A DNA stretch of 64,000 nucleotides from Sporomusa malonica (GCF_900176355.1 NZ_FWXI01000003.1:1-64000); one strand, 5' to 3'. Positions 15,739-24,807 are shown, counted from the stretch's first letter. Program-made: numbers and translations. Notes: a model not told the origin generated them from the sequence alone.

Positions 15739-16425
15739 ATGTTAGTGAAAAAAGGCCAAGCTGCCATTAGTTTGGTATGTGTTGTTTTAGGTATCATGCT
15801 GGCAGTGCAATTTAGGAGCCAGCAAGACTTCCGTTATTCTCTACAAAATCAACGAGCAGAGGATTTAACATTGCGGTTAAGTTCTGCCGAAAAGGAAAGA
15901 GACAGCCTGCAATCTCAAGTACGGGAATTACAGACCACTGGCGGCAACGCGTCTTATAAAGAAATTCAGCGTATTTCCATGGGAGCGGGTACAATACCAC
16001 TGGTAGGTCCCGGCATTGTTGTTGCTATAGAGGAAGACCGCAAACCAACCACAGATAATAGAAGCTCTGACCTATATTTCATCAGGGCTGAGGACATGCT
16101 GAAAATATTAAACGAACTGAGGGCAGGAGGCGCCGAAGCCATTGCCATCAATAATCAGCGACTGATTACGGGTTCGGGAATTCGCCAAAATGGACAATCC
16201 ATGTCAGTCAATGGCACGCCCTTTGCTGCCCCCTTTGAGATAAGAGCAATCGGAGACCCGGCAACGCTGGAGAATTCGCTAAAGATGCGAGGCGGGGTTA
16301 TCGAAACTTTGTCTTTCTGGGGAATTAAGATTACTGTTTCCCAGAAACCTGATGTACAAATTCCGGCCTACACTGGCGGCTTTCAGTTTCAACATGCACA
16401 CCCCATGAAGGAGGCTGGTAAGTGA
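15739..16425 (+). CDS. DUF881 family protein
   Basis: Membrane-anchored protein (228 aa) with one N-terminal helix (about 7-26, AAISLVCVVLGIMLAVQF), a coiled coil (about 30-68) and the DUF881 domain (about 80-215; GPGIVVAIEED, DLYFIRAEDMLKILNELRAGG). Members are found near division genes in Firmicutes and are thought to act at the septum or envelope, but no activity is established. ATG at 15739 follows GAGGTGG. The stop overlaps the start of the DUF1290 gene, so the two form an operon. Confidence 0.9.
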   Translation: MLVKKGQAAISLVCVVLGIMLAVQFRSQQDFRYSLQNQRAEDLTLRLSSAEKERDSLQSQVRELQTTGGNASYKEIQRISMGAGTIPLVGPGIVVAIEEDRKPTTDNRSSDLYFIRAEDMLKILNELRAGGAEAIAINNQRLITGSGIRQNGQSMSVNGTPFAAPFEIRAIGDPATLENSLKMRGGVIETLSFWGIKITVSQKPDVQIPAYTGGFQFQHAHPMKEAGK

Positions 16426-16754
16426 TGTGGTTGCCACTGACAGGACTACTTATTGGCCTTGGCATAGGTATGGCCTTTCCCATAACGGTTCCTGCACAAT
16501 ACGCCAAATTCATGTCGATTGCACTCTTAGCCTCGCTGGATTCGGTGTTTGGCGGACTGCGGGCCGTACTGAGCAGTCATTTTGATAATGTTGTCTTTAT
16601 CACCGGATTCTTTACCAATGCTCTCATGGCAGCTGTCTTAGTCTACATTGGCGAGCGTATCGGCATTGACCTCTATTATGTAGCTCTACTGGCGTTTGGT
16701 CTGCGTGTTTTTCAAAACCTGGCCATTATCCGCCGTTATATGCTTAAACGCTAA
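16422..16754 (+). CDS. DUF1290 small basic membrane protein
   Basis: Three-helix membrane protein (110 aa) of the small basic protein family that accompanies DUF881 genes in Firmicutes. Helices are at about 4-20, 28-45 and 60-100, with the family motif AKFMSIALLASLDSVFGGLR and a basic C-terminus (RRYMLKR). GTG at 16422 or ATG at 16425 may start it; GGAGG lies 7-10 nt upstream. It overlaps the DUF881 stop by four bases. Confidence 0.9.
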   Translation: MMWLPLTGLLIGLGIGMAFPITVPAQYAKFMSIALLASLDSVFGGLRAVLSSHFDNVVFITGFFTNALMAAVLVYIGERIGIDLYYVALLAFGLRVFQNLAIIRRYMLKR

Positions 16755-16820
16755 AGGTTATTTATAGAATAGGGGCTTTCCTACGGTTTTTATCTATTGG
16801 GGGCTAGTTTTAGAGAAAGC

Positions 16821-16876
16821 AAAAATAGAAATAGGGTAATAACAGCATGCTGCTATTGCCCTGTTTTTCTATTTTT
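16821..16876 (+). terminator. Terminator of the DUF881-DUF1290 operon
   Basis: Extended imperfect stem AAAAATAGAAATAGGG ... CCCTGTTTTTCTATTTTT with inner TAATAGCAGCATGCTG-like pairing; T-rich 3' side. Confidence 0.7.
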
Positions 16877-16907
16877 ACTACCGCTCACACCGTTAGCGGG
16901 GAGTCTG

Positions 16908-17228
16908 CTACATTACGCCCCACTGCCTACGATATTCAAGGTATATTTGATACTCTCTATCAGCAAAACCATGCTCGGCCAACAGACGTCTGGCTGCTGC
17001 GGCTTCAACTGTTTCTGAATCAGCATAGATGTAGTCTTTTTTCGCGGTAACCCGGAAGCCGTTAGCAGACAATACCTCAATCATACCAGCTATCCGATCT
17101 GTTGCCATCGCAATCGTCTTACCGTAACTACGTAAGTCTTCAGGCGTAGGAGCAGTACCAACTATTTGTTTTTTTAATTGTTCCATATCTTTAAGACTAA
17201 TAATCACTCGTGTTGTGTAATCAACCAT
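16908..17228 (-). CDS. Conserved hypothetical protein next to YeiH-type exporter (106 aa)
   Basis: Not recognised. A soluble, mixed alpha/beta protein: an N-terminal strand (TTRVIISLKDMEQLKKQI), a middle helix around IAMATDRIAGMIEVLSANGF, and a C-terminal helix with AAAARRLLAEHGF. No membrane segment or Cys. The start codon overlaps the stop codon of the upstream exporter gene by one base (TAATG), so it is co-translated. This suggests a cytoplasmic accessory to that transporter. Confidence 0.7.
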   Translation of the reverse strand: MVDYTTRVIISLKDMEQLKKQIVGTAPTPEDLRSYGKTIAMATDRIAGMIEVLSANGFRVTAKKDYIYADSETVEAAAARRLLAEHGFADREYQIYLEYRRQWGVM

Positions 17229-18565
17229 TACTTAATCCCCAACCAGTAATCTACAAATAAAACATTAGACAGTACATATCCCAGTGGAACATTAATAAGT
17301 ACACCTATAGCAAAAGCGGCCAAAGGCTTCCAGCCGAACGAAGTCAAATCTTTCAGTCTGGTAGTAAGCCCGATGCATAGGAAGGTCCAGGTAAAGGTCC
17401 AACCCCGCAGTGACTTGACCGGTCCGATAACTTCTTTGGTAAAGCTAGCACCAATTTTAGGGTCAAGATAGGCAATCACAAATGTAGTGAAAATGGAAGC
17501 GGCAAAAAAGCCAATAATGAATTTGGGAAACCGCTGCCAAATCTCTTTGAAGCTAACTCGGCTGGCTTCTGCGGCAGTCTTGTTTTCCCAGCGTGTTACT
17601 GATAAGAAAGCTACTAGTAATGCCCAAATACCAACAAACATGTCTCGTCCAACAACTTTCATCAAGGTGAAGGTCTTAACAGCCCGTTCATCCCCCATGG
17701 CCTCAGCGGCTGCAAACCCTGCCGCATCCGCAAATTCTGAAGTCCCAATCCAGGCACCGGCCGGTCCTGGTGCTAGGCCCAGCGACTTTGCCATCGTCGG
17801 CAGTAAGAAAATCATTGCCACCGCCCAAATGATAACCATGGAAATCGAGACGGAAACATGTTCCTTTTCTGCCCGACATGCACCACCAATGGCAATTGAC
17901 GCTGATACCCCGCAGATTGAACCGCCAGCAGCTAGCGTAGCGCCAAAACGTTGGTCAAGACCAAATAAACGGGTAGCAGCAAAGTAAATTGTGGCAAAAG
18001 TTACCACCGCGACAATTGTTGCTTGCATAATTGCCAAGGGGCCTGCCTGCATAATGACGGTAAACGGTAAGGTAGCACCCATAAGGACAATACCTGTTTT
18101 GACATAAAACTCAGTTCTAAGACCGGCCTGAAACCACTGCGGCAGTTTAACGGTGTTGCTGATAATCATACCAACTAACAAAGCCAACAGCGGCGTTTCC
18201 AACTGCCATTCTTTGAAAAACTTATTTGAGCCGAGTACGGTTACAATGATCGATAGCAGAAAAAGTGCTGAAAAACTTGATAGATAATTACCTGTTTTGT
18301 AACCCAATACCCTGCCTGCGCCGGTAAAAACTACAGCAAAAAAACCGAATAAGTATGCCACACCTACTAGATTTTTAGAAAAATACTCAACAATCTTGCC
18401 AAAGTCTCCAGACCACCCGGGGACGTTGATTGCCATAGCCGGAAGTAATTTTGTCGCCCCACCCAAAAATGCTGTGGTACTGACCACTATAAGTCCTAAA
18501 GCGATAATAATGGCCCAGTAATCTTCTTTTTTATACCATGTATCTATATGAGTTCTGGTTGCCAC
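17228..18565 (-). CDS. YeiH/UPF0324 family putative sulfate (anion) exporter
   Basis: Integral membrane protein (445 aa from the preferred start) with ten or more helices. Family motifs include ETPLLALLVGMIISNT, GIVLMGATLPF, GGSICGVSASIAI and the C-terminal RGWTFTWTFLCIGLTTR. YeiH members are proposed to export sulfate or related oxyanions, mostly from gene context. GTG at 18574 is only 1 nt from AGGAG; GTG at 18565 is 10 nt away and preferred. A consensus sigma-A promoter and a leader hairpin lie upstream. Confidence 0.85.
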   Translation of the reverse strand: MATRTHIDTWYKKEDYWAIIIALGLIVVSTTAFLGGATKLLPAMAINVPGWSGDFGKIVEYFSKNLVGVAYLFGFFAVVFTGAGRVLGYKTGNYLSSFSALFLLSIIVTVLGSNKFFKEWQLETPLLALLVGMIISNTVKLPQWFQAGLRTEFYVKTGIVLMGATLPFTVIMQAGPLAIMQATIVAVVTFATIYFAATRLFGLDQRFGATLAAGGSICGVSASIAIGGACRAEKEHVSVSISMVIIWAVAMIFLLPTMAKSLGLAPGPAGAWIGTSEFADAAGFAAAEAMGDERAVKTFTLMKVVGRDMFVGIWALLVAFLSVTRWENKTAAEASRVSFKEIWQRFPKFIIGFFAASIFTTFVIAYLDPKIGASFTKEVIGPVKSLRGWTFTWTFLCIGLTTRLKDLTSFGWKPLAAFAIGVLINVPLGYVLSNVLFVDYWLGIK

Positions 18566-18649
18566 CTTAGTCACACTCCTTTTAAATTTATGTATCCCAA
18601 AGGTAATTTTTCAGCTCTCCCCGCGTACCATCTACCTCCCTCAGGTAAA

Positions 18650-18704
18650 AATAAAAAGGCCAAAGTATTTCTTCCTTTACAGAAGAAACCCTTAGCCTTT
18701 GGTC
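18650..18704 (-). promoter_or_regulatory. Leader hairpin / attenuator before the YeiH-type gene
   Basis: In the ~165-nt leader, CCAAAG ... TTTCTTC / GGAAGAAA ... CTTTGG folds into a terminator-like hairpin followed on the minus strand by CCTTTTTATTTTT. It lies between promoter and gene, so transcription must pass it. This suggests attenuation; the ligand or leader peptide is not evident. Confidence 0.6.
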
Positions 18705-18739
18705 ATTCCAATCAGCTTGGTATTTAATTTGTGATTCAC

Positions 18740-18768
18740 ATAATAACATGGTGTAGTTTTATTGTCAA
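18740..18768 (-). promoter_or_regulatory. Sigma-A promoter of the YeiH-type gene
   Basis: TTGACA (18763-18768), 17-bp spacer, TATTAT (18740-18745) on the minus strand. Confidence 0.85.
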
Positions 18769-18885
18769 TAATCAAATTAAAACTTACAGTCCATCTCAAT
18801 GCATACCTTTCTACACTGCATCTTCTTGCTTTTAATAAAATTAATTAAAACTTTTATGCGATTTACTATAAAAACTGTCTCTCCC

Positions 18886-19185
18886 CTATCTTTCACTGAC
18901 AGCAATTAGCTTTTTAAAAAACAGCAGCTTTTCTATTTTTACTCTAACAGTTTTAAAGCTTGTTGCCACACTTTCGAGGTAGTACACGTCTATATCATCT
19001 ACTACAACCTTCGGATAGTTTTGAACCTTTCCTGGATCAATTCCCAGTCGCACGGACGGGAGCTGCGCCTCGCGGCCGCCCTTTCAGACACTGCCTGGTC
19101 GTTTGGCAACGGTAACGGTGATGGCCTTATCCTTATTATTTTTCATTATATAATTGCGGGCATCAGGCTCAATAATGATATTCAT
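18886..19185 (-). CDS. Probable selenoprotein, CC/Se-motif (HesB-like) family, Sec at codon 34
   Basis: ATG at 19185 follows GGGAGG by 8 nt. The frame reads MNIIIEPDARNYIMKNNKDK then AITVTVAKRPGSV, meets TGA at 19084-19086, and continues for 65 codons: KGGREAQLPSVRLGIDPGKV, QNYPKVVVDDIDVYYLESVA, and a C-terminal KIEKLLFFKKLIAVSER. This matches my recollection of the small CC/Se-motif selenoprotein family in layout: a redox site near residue 34, then PSVxLG and a DDIDVYYxES segment. The full length would be 99 aa. A bSECIS-like hairpin follows the TGA. Read as an ordinary stop, the product would be a 33-aa stub with a well-conserved untranslated tail, which is less likely. The gene carries the regulon promoter at 19220. 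Confidence 0.7.
19054..19083 (-). other. Candidate bacterial SECIS element
   Basis: Immediately after the TGA the mRNA can pair GGGCGG with CCGUCC and, inside, GAG with CUC, leaving the loop GCGCAG about 16 nt from the UGA. Position and a G at the start of the apical loop fit bacterial SECIS rules. Hand-folded only. Confidence 0.5.
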
Positions 19186-19219
19186 TTTATTAACCTCCCG
19201 ATATGATGGTTTTGGCTTC

Positions 19220-19251
19220 AGTATAACAAAAGAATGTGAATTATTTATGAA
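19220..19251 (-). promoter_or_regulatory. 11-bp direct-repeat promoter (selenoprotein candidate)
   Basis: Plus-strand TGAA at 19237 and 19248; -10 TATACT at 19220-19225; usual 15-nt spacing. Confidence 0.7.
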
Positions 19252-19402
19252 TAAAATGGTGTTTTTGTATATTAATTTCCAGGTTTCAGAGCATACCGAT
19301 CAGGAAAACTCCTTTAGATTGCACTACCCCTTACATAAATTATAAAGTACAGGCTACCATATAACCAATACCGATTTGACCCTACAACGGGGAGTGTAGC
19401 CT

Positions 19403-20092
19403 ATGAACATACTTGACCGATTAGCACGCAGAATACAAGCCGAAGGACTGGGAAAAACCATTAAGTATCTCGGCTATGCTGGCTGGGATGGAATAAAATC
19501 ATCACTACAAGACGCCATACTTGACCTAAAGTACAGCGGTCGCCTGCTGACAGGACATCTACCTACCGCCTATAAGCACCTTGGTGCAAATGATGTATAT
19601 CATACTGAATACTCGGCCATGTCGATCATTTTTAACCAAGTGACTATCACGCCACATGACGTATTGGTTGATGTCGGCTGCGGTAAAGGACGCGTCATTA
19701 ACTACTGGCTCAGCCAGGGATATACCAATAAAATTTATGGCCTTGAACTTGACCCAGTTGTGGCGCAAGAAACGGCTGAGCAGTTCGGCGCTTGGGCTAA
19801 TGTTACCATCTTGCCTGGTGATGCTATTAAGAATCTCCCCCAGGACGGAACCGTCTTTTATCTCTATAACCCCTTTTCCCGCGAAAAGTTCTATAATTTT
19901 GAATCACATATCACTAAACTGGCGCACGCTAAAACGATAACTCTTGTATATTACCGTCCAAAAAGCCTGCATGTATTTAATAACGGCCGCTGGCATATTC
20001 GACTGATTGATTTTGACCAGGACTTAGGCATCCATCAATGGGGTCGGCTAAACAAATATCACAAGCTTGCTATTCTTACTCCGGTAAACTAA
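19403..20092 (+). CDS. Class I SAM-dependent methyltransferase-like protein
   Basis: Soluble protein (229 aa). SAM-binding motif I is VLVDVGCGKGRV (near 88-99), followed by an acidic loop residue in IYGLELDP (near 115) and a GDAIKNLP segment (near 140), then YLYNPFS at the motif IV position. An N-terminal helical extension of ~70 residues has two amphipathic stretches. The family is broad and the substrate cannot be told. GGGGAGTG precedes ATG at 19403. It is flanked by a terminator and stands alone. Confidence 0.8.
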   Translation: MNILDRLARRIQAEGLGKTIKYLGYAGWDGIKSSLQDAILDLKYSGRLLTGHLPTAYKHLGANDVYHTEYSAMSIIFNQVTITPHDVLVDVGCGKGRVINYWLSQGYTNKIYGLELDPVVAQETAEQFGAWANVTILPGDAIKNLPQDGTVFYLYNPFSREKFYNFESHITKLAHAKTITLVYYRPKSLHVFNNGRWHIRLIDFDQDLGIHQWGRLNKYHKLAILTPVN

Positions 20093-20093
20093 A

Positions 20094-20128
20094 GCGGGAG
20101 TTGTTGCCAGAAGGCAACAATTCCCGCC
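20094..20128. terminator. Bidirectional terminator between convergent genes
   Basis: GCGGGAGTTGTTGCC with complement GGCAACAATTCCCGC between the methyltransferase and the TVP38-type gene. Confidence 0.8.
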
Positions 20129-20139
20129 CCGTATCCAAT

Positions 20140-20847
20140 TTAGTTAGGTTGACCATTTACCAGTCTGCGTTTGTTATACCACCATAACAGACCATAGGTA
20201 AATGTTACCCCAACAACAACCAGGGTAAGACGCAACAGATTTTCCTGATAGTTTACAACATCATAGCCCACCACCACTTCTAACGCGGTTGAAGGCAACT
20301 TGCCAAGAAAGTTAGCCATAATATAATCCTTCAGTGATATACGGCTCACTGCGCCTAAGGCGGTAATAATTCCGGAAGGGAAATAGGGTAATGTCCGGGC
20401 AAAGAGCATCATTTTAAAACCGCTGGCACCGCTAAACTCATCGATTTTCTGCAGCATATTGCTCTTCTTGATTAGTTCCTCCGCCGAGCTGCGCAGCACC
20501 GTTCGCATTAAAATAAAACTTAAAATTACACCAACAGTCTCGGCAAACCAGGAAATCACAATACCTGGTCCAATGCCGAAGACTATCCCGTTGGCAGTAG
20601 ATATGAAAATGGAAGGCAGAAACCCTACCATATTTATGATTATATCGATAACAATACTAATGACAACGGCCCACGCCCCGAAGGAACGCAGATATTCAAT
20701 TGTACCGTTTATATCGCCGCTTGTTGCCAAAAACCAGATAGTCGCAAACAAATCCGGTTTAGCCAGGTAAGCGCCCACAATCAGAACCGCCAGCATCACG
20801 ACAGCGGCGAGTTTAACTACTATTTCACGATTTATTTTATTCATCAT
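20140..20847 (-). CDS. TVP38/TMEM64 (DedA-like) membrane protein
   Basis: Inner-membrane protein (235 aa) of the TVP38/TMEM64/SNARE-associated group, related to DedA lipid flippases. Five or six helices. The conserved core has FLPSIFISTANGIVFGIGPG (near 72-92) and FARTLPYFPSGIITALGAVS (near 148-168). It probably helps move or balance phospholipids or undecaprenyl phosphate. ATG at 20847 (or the next codon) follows GAAGGAG by 9 nt; the 46-codon upstream extension has no ribosome site. A degenerate regulon promoter may drive it. Confidence 0.88.
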   Translation of the reverse strand: MMNKINREIVVKLAAVVMLAVLIVGAYLAKPDLFATIWFLATSGDINGTIEYLRSFGAWAVVISIVIDIIINMVGFLPSIFISTANGIVFGIGPGIVISWFAETVGVILSFILMRTVLRSSAEELIKKSNMLQKIDEFSGASGFKMMLFARTLPYFPSGIITALGAVSRISLKDYIMANFLGKLPSTALEVVVGYDVVNYQENLLRLTLVVVGVTFTYGLLWWYNKRRLVNGQPN

Positions 20848-20889
20848 TGTTTGCGTCTCCTTCAATGGTTGATATAAGGTACTACGAAT

Positions 20890-20943
20890 ACTATACCAAG
20901 ACATTGTGCGATTCTCGTGAAGGAAATGTAGGAATCTAATGTA
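20890..20943 (-). promoter_or_regulatory. Degenerate 11-bp direct-repeat promoter (TVP38-type gene)
   Basis: Correctly spaced -10 TATAGT (20890-20895), then TGCG at 20907, TGAA at 20918 and TGTA at 20940; the step at 20929 is lost. Weakest member accepted. Confidence 0.4.
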
Positions 20944-21039
20944 AATAACAGTATGGAGGCTAAAATATGGAGGGTAAAGGCGCAATTTCTCCTGATACTG
21001 TTATCTTCAGGATGAAAATCTTTTTTATAATTAGTGTCT

Positions 21040-21068
21040 AAAAAGGAGTCTTGCTGAGACTCCTTTTG
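21040..21068 (+). terminator. Hairpin with T-rich tail upstream of the CWB2 gene
   Basis: AAAAGGAGTCT with complement AGACTCCTTTT. No plus-strand gene precedes it, so it may be an attenuator in the leader of the gene at 21175; a TATAAT lies just upstream near 21027. Confidence 0.5.
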
Positions 21069-21174
21069 CTTATTTTCTGAGCAACATTGTAAGGCAACTA
21101 CTACTCATCTTGCATAAAATATATTCAGAAACAATTCCAGCTAGCGAATACATCAGGACGAGGTGAGTTTCAGA

Positions 21175-22296
21175 ATGTTTCCCTTAAATACAGTGGATAC
21201 AACGCGCATTCCTTACGATACGGCCGTTGACCTGTCGGTTACCGTATCACGCATGCAGTGGCCTAAGCCAGATATGGAGAAAGCTCCTAAGGTGATCATA
21301 CTGGTACCAGATGAACATTTTCCTTACGCCTTTGCTGCGACCAGCTTGGTTCATGACCCCATTATGGGCAATTTATTGTTTACGCCAGTTAACGAGCTTG
21401 CTTCACCTACCCGCCAAGAAATAGAACGCCTTGACCCGCCCGGTACCAACTCTGTGCCGCCAATCATAGCTGTTGGCCCTTTTGCCGCTCAAGTCATTCG
21501 CGAAATCGAGAGTATGGGATATGACGTGCTTCACATCACTGGAAAAAATGTCTTTGCCACTGCTGTCAAAGTGGCTAAATTAAGGGAACAACTAACACCC
21601 GAATCACCCGAAGGCCCGGTGAGCTTATTTATCTTGTCCGCCGATAATCCCTACGAAGGCATATTGGCAACCTATTATGCGACACATTCCGGTGTGCCGA
21701 TACTACTTACTCATAAGGACCGGCTCCCCCGGGCAACAGCTACAGCCTTACAGGATATGGCTGATAAAAACGTGTATATTGTAGGCAGTAAACATTCGGT
21801 GTCCGATAGTGTTGCCCGAGAAATCAGTTCTATCGTAGAACCACCTGTCCGGCGCATTGCTGGCGAGGACCCCTTTGAAACATCGGTTGAGTTTTCAACC
21901 TACTACGACCCGGCAACAAAACTTGGCTGGAACCGGAATCGTAAAGGGTTAGGCGATGCTTTTACGTTCGGCAACATTACCCGCTGGGACTTAATTCTCG
22001 CTGCCTCAGCTATGGCCCATCAGGGAAAGCATACCCCGCTCCTGCTTGTCGAAGCCGATTGCGCTCCCCCGGTAGTACTGAATTACCTGCAATACCTTAA
22101 ACCACCTCTACGTATGCCCCCCATGCCGCCGTTCATGCATGGGTTTATCCTAGGTACGCCAAAAATTATCGGCCTTACTACGCAAGCCGATATCGAAGAA
22201 GCACTTAAAATTGACGAACAGCCAGAGAAAAAGCAGGCAATGCATCCGGATCCGGATACTTGGCGAGAGGAAACAGCTCCACCTGAAGAGCAATGA
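21175..22296 (+). CDS. Cytosolic protein with cell-wall-binding repeat 2 (CWB2)-like modules
   Basis: 373 residues without a signal peptide or membrane helix. Two segments resemble CWB2 repeats: one around VYIVGSKHSVSDSVAREISS followed by VRRIAGEDPFETSVEFS, the other in the N-terminal half (IAVGPFAAQVIREIESMGYD). CWB2 repeats in secreted proteins bind anionic wall polymers, but this protein appears intracellular, so the fold may be used for something else. ATG at 21175 follows GAGGTGAG by 7 nt; the GTG at 21163 sits inside that site. The C-terminus is acidic, Pro-rich (PDPDTWREETAPPEEQ). Confidence 0.7.
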   Translation: MFPLNTVDTTRIPYDTAVDLSVTVSRMQWPKPDMEKAPKVIILVPDEHFPYAFAATSLVHDPIMGNLLFTPVNELASPTRQEIERLDPPGTNSVPPIIAVGPFAAQVIREIESMGYDVLHITGKNVFATAVKVAKLREQLTPESPEGPVSLFILSADNPYEGILATYYATHSGVPILLTHKDRLPRATATALQDMADKNVYIVGSKHSVSDSVAREISSIVEPPVRRIAGEDPFETSVEFSTYYDPATKLGWNRNRKGLGDAFTFGNITRWDLILAASAMAHQGKHTPLLLVEADCAPPVVLNYLQYLKPPLRMPPMPPFMHGFILGTPKIIGLTTQADIEEALKIDEQPEKKQAMHPDPDTWREETAPPEEQ

Positions 22297-22342
22297 AGAC
22301 TATGATATAGTACAATAACTTCATCTGAGGGAATGGTCAAAA

Positions 22343-22381
22343 AAAATATCCTGTAGGGAAATTTCCTTACAGGATATTTTT
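22343..22381 (+). terminator. Terminator of the CWB2 gene
   Basis: AAAAATATCCTGTA with perfect complement TACAGGATATTTTT. Also T-rich on the minus strand, so it may serve the small gene at 22404. Confidence 0.85.
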
Positions 22382-22403
22382 CATCCACCAGTGGTATTTC
22401 TAT

Positions 22404-22511
22404 TTACTGCTTAAACATAATTCCATTGGGAATTTTACCTACCTTAACCTTGCGCATAACCTTTTCAGTTGTATTATTAATGATACAACCGATGCCTTTC
22501 TGTATGTCCAT
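22404..22511 (-). CDS. Possible 35-aa peptide with GKIPNGIMFK tail
   Basis: Short frame MDIQKGIGCIINNTTEKVMR followed by KVKVGKIPNGIMFKQ, ended by a terminator. The start has only a weak ribosome site. A decayed copy of the C-terminal motif (GKILNGITFK) is readable at 34032-34076 on the minus strand, which argues that the motif is a real coding relic. Function unknown. Confidence 0.3.
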   Translation of the reverse strand: MDIQKGIGCIINNTTEKVMRKVKVGKIPNGIMFKQ

Positions 22512-22592
22512 GTTGCCTGGCGCCACTTGTCTCTGTGGCAATTTTTGCGTTAAGCAGCATATACTGGGGAAAACAGGAGAGGAGCGACAGCC

Positions 22593-22688
22593 GTGAGTCA
22601 ATCAACAACATTATGGTTGCTGGGAACGGTCTATATTTTAATTGGACTAAAGTTGAAAATACTCGCCTACCGGCAGCAAGACAACTAA
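22593..22688 (+). CDS. Possible 31-aa single-span membrane peptide
   Basis: GTG at 22593, 8 nt after AGGAG, opens MSQSTTLWLLGTVYILIGLK followed by LKILAYRQQDN: one helix and a basic cytoplasmic tail, similar in layout to small subunits such as KdpF or CydX. It lies antisense to nothing well supported. Conservation was not testable. Confidence 0.35.
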   Translation: MSQSTTLWLLGTVYILIGLKLKILAYRQQDN

Positions 22689-22732
22689 TCACATATAATA
22701 ACCACCTGGATATATCTAGTAAAGATAAATGT

Positions 22733-24718
22733 CTATATTTTAAATTCTGCCATTGCTGTATGCAGCTCTTCTGCCATCCCCGCCAGCGCTTGGCTTGCAG
22801 CAGCCACCTCTTGCATTGCTGCCGATTGCTCTTGGGTAGCACCCGACACCTCTTGTGTTTTATCTGCAGCCCTTGTACTTATGACCTCTATATCATGGAC
22901 AGCCGCGACGATTTGCTGACTACCTGTCGTCATTTGGTGAATTGCGGTTGAAATGTCACCAATCTCTTTTGTAACCTTCTCGACTTGTGAAACGATTATT
23001 GCAAAAGACTCGCCTGCTTGCCTTACTACCTGGCTGCCTGCTGCTACCTGGCGGGAACCTTCTTGCATACCTGATACCGCGTCATACGTCTCGCGTTGGA
23101 TATTCATAATTAAGGAACTAATCTGTTTTGCAGCATCTGCCGATTGTTCGGCTAACCTTCGTACCTCTTCCGCCACAACGGCAAAACCACGGCCCTGCTC
23201 CCCAGCTCTAGCCGCTTCGATAGCTGCGTTGAGTGCGAGCAGATTGGTTTGACCGGCAATGGCGGAAATGGTCCCAATAATTTGCCCAACTTCCTCAGAG
23301 CGCTGTCCTAGTCTGTTGACCTTAGCGGTCGAGTCAGCAACGACCTTCTCGGTACTAATCATTTGGCTAACAGCCGTATCGAGCGTTCTCCGCCCCTCTA
23401 CAGCCACGGCAACCGTCTGCGCCGCCGAGGTTGCAATACTTTTAGCATTTGCTGCAGCATGCCGGATCCCGGTTACCATCTCTTCCACTACGGTGATAGT
23501 GCGTTTTACAGCTTCAAGCTGGTGTTCTGAGCCCTGCGCTACATCTACTATAGTAGCCGCAATATGACTGGCAGCTAGAGCCGATTGATCGGCGCTTGCT
23601 GTAAGCTGCTCAGACGACGCCGCCACAGATTGGGTTAACGTATTGACTCGGGTAATCAAATTTTTGAGCTGGCTGACCATAGTATTGTAGCCCTGTGCCA
23701 ATACGCCTACCTCATCCTTGGTATTGACAGTTACAGTACTTGTAAGATCACCATTGGCAACCTTCTCTACACTATCAGCTAATTCCCTAACCGGGTCAGC
23801 TATGCGTTTGGCGATCATTCGCGCCAAACCGCTGGCAGCGAGCAAAGCAACGATTGCTATACCGGTTATTGTATAAATCAATTGATTCCGGGCTTGGGCT
23901 GCCTCAGATACCGCTTGACCGGCAAAAACCACCCCAATTGGGCTATTATCTGCCCCTAACAACGGCCTGTAAGCGGTTATGTACCTAGTACCGAGAATAT
24001 CGGCTTCGCCAATGTATTGTTGCTTTTCCTGCAGGACTTTGGTGCTAATCGTCTCACTCAACTTAGTCCCCACTACCCGTTGACCATCTTGCATAATGGT
24101 AGTTGAACTGCGTACATTCCCCGCGAACAAGGTCACCTCTGTACCAAATAATCGTTTCGCTTGGTCAACCGCCTCATTCTTGCTCATATCATACCCGACA
24201 GACAGCACCCCTACAACACTCCCGTCCTTTCTTATCGGGATTGCGGCGCTAACACCCAGCTTATTTTCAGTTCCCGCTGCTATGTCCGAAAAAGCAATGC
24301 CTTGCAGCGCTTTTCGGACATGAGTCTGACCGTTAATATTATCTCCTTTTAGCTCCGGTGCATGAGTGCGTGCAATGACAATACCATTGGTATCTGTAAC
24401 GGTGGCAAAATCAAGCTTACCTTGACGAAGTAACGGCGATAATACCGCCAGCACTTGGGTAGTATCTTTGGCGTTAATCGCGTCAATTACAGCCGGATTT
24501 TCAGCCAAAACAGAGCCATAGCTTACTGCATCGCGTTTATAGCCTTCCAGGATAGCAAATAGACCTTCCATTCCTTGCTTAGCCCTATCTTCATTGATTT
24601 TTTGCATGGTGCTAGAAAATAAATATATTGCCGGCCCCATAGTCATAGCAACAAGCAGAACACCCACTAAAACAAAAGACATTATTAGTTTGCCTTTAAG
24701 GGTAACAAAATTTTTCAA
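22733..24718 (-). CDS. Methyl-accepting chemotaxis protein with Cache sensor (661 aa)
   Basis: Chemoreceptor. Membrane helix 1 is at about 10-33, a periplasmic Cache-type domain at about 35-275 (double-Cache size; [32 protein letters not shown]), helix 2 near 280-302, HAMP, and the signalling tip with [20 protein letters not shown]. Ends MAEFKI with no CheR pentapeptide. The 11-bp-repeat promoter (four steps) precedes it, placing taxis under the same regulator as the metal genes. The ligand is unknown; Cache domains usually bind small organic acids or amino acids. Confidence 0.93.
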   Translation of the reverse strand: MKNFVTLKGKLIMSFVLVGVLLVAMTMGPAIYLFSSTMQKINEDRAKQGMEGLFAILEGYKRDAVSYGSVLAENPAVIDAINAKDTTQVLAVLSPLLRQGKLDFATVTDTNGIVIARTHAPELKGDNINGQTHVRKALQGIAFSDIAAGTENKLGVSAAIPIRKDGSVVGVLSVGYDMSKNEAVDQAKRLFGTEVTLFAGNVRSSTTIMQDGQRVVGTKLSETISTKVLQEKQQYIGEADILGTRYITAYRPLLGADNSPIGVVFAGQAVSEAAQARNQLIYTITGIAIVALLAASGLARMIAKRIADPVRELADSVEKVANGDLTSTVTVNTKDEVGVLAQGYNTMVSQLKNLITRVNTLTQSVAASSEQLTASADQSALAASHIAATIVDVAQGSEHQLEAVKRTITVVEEMVTGIRHAAANAKSIATSAAQTVAVAVEGRRTLDTAVSQMISTEKVVADSTAKVNRLGQRSEEVGQIIGTISAIAGQTNLLALNAAIEAARAGEQGRGFAVVAEEVRRLAEQSADAAKQISSLIMNIQRETYDAVSGMQEGSRQVAAGSQVVRQAGESFAIIVSQVEKVTKEIGDISTAIHQMTTGSQQIVAAVHDIEVISTRAADKTQEVSGATQEQSAAMQEVAAASQALAGMAEELHTAMAEFKI

Positions 24719-24807
24719 AATCCATCATCCCCTTCATCAATATCTTCTACTAAATAGCACGTGGTTACAATAACCTAGTCACCCCTTCCTCCGGGGCCTT
24801 TGAGCTT

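Noticed and set aside
22468-22489. Near-palindrome GTTGTATTATTAATGATACAAC as an operator
   Set aside because: Lies inside a short possible coding frame with no clear promoter target; could be chance.
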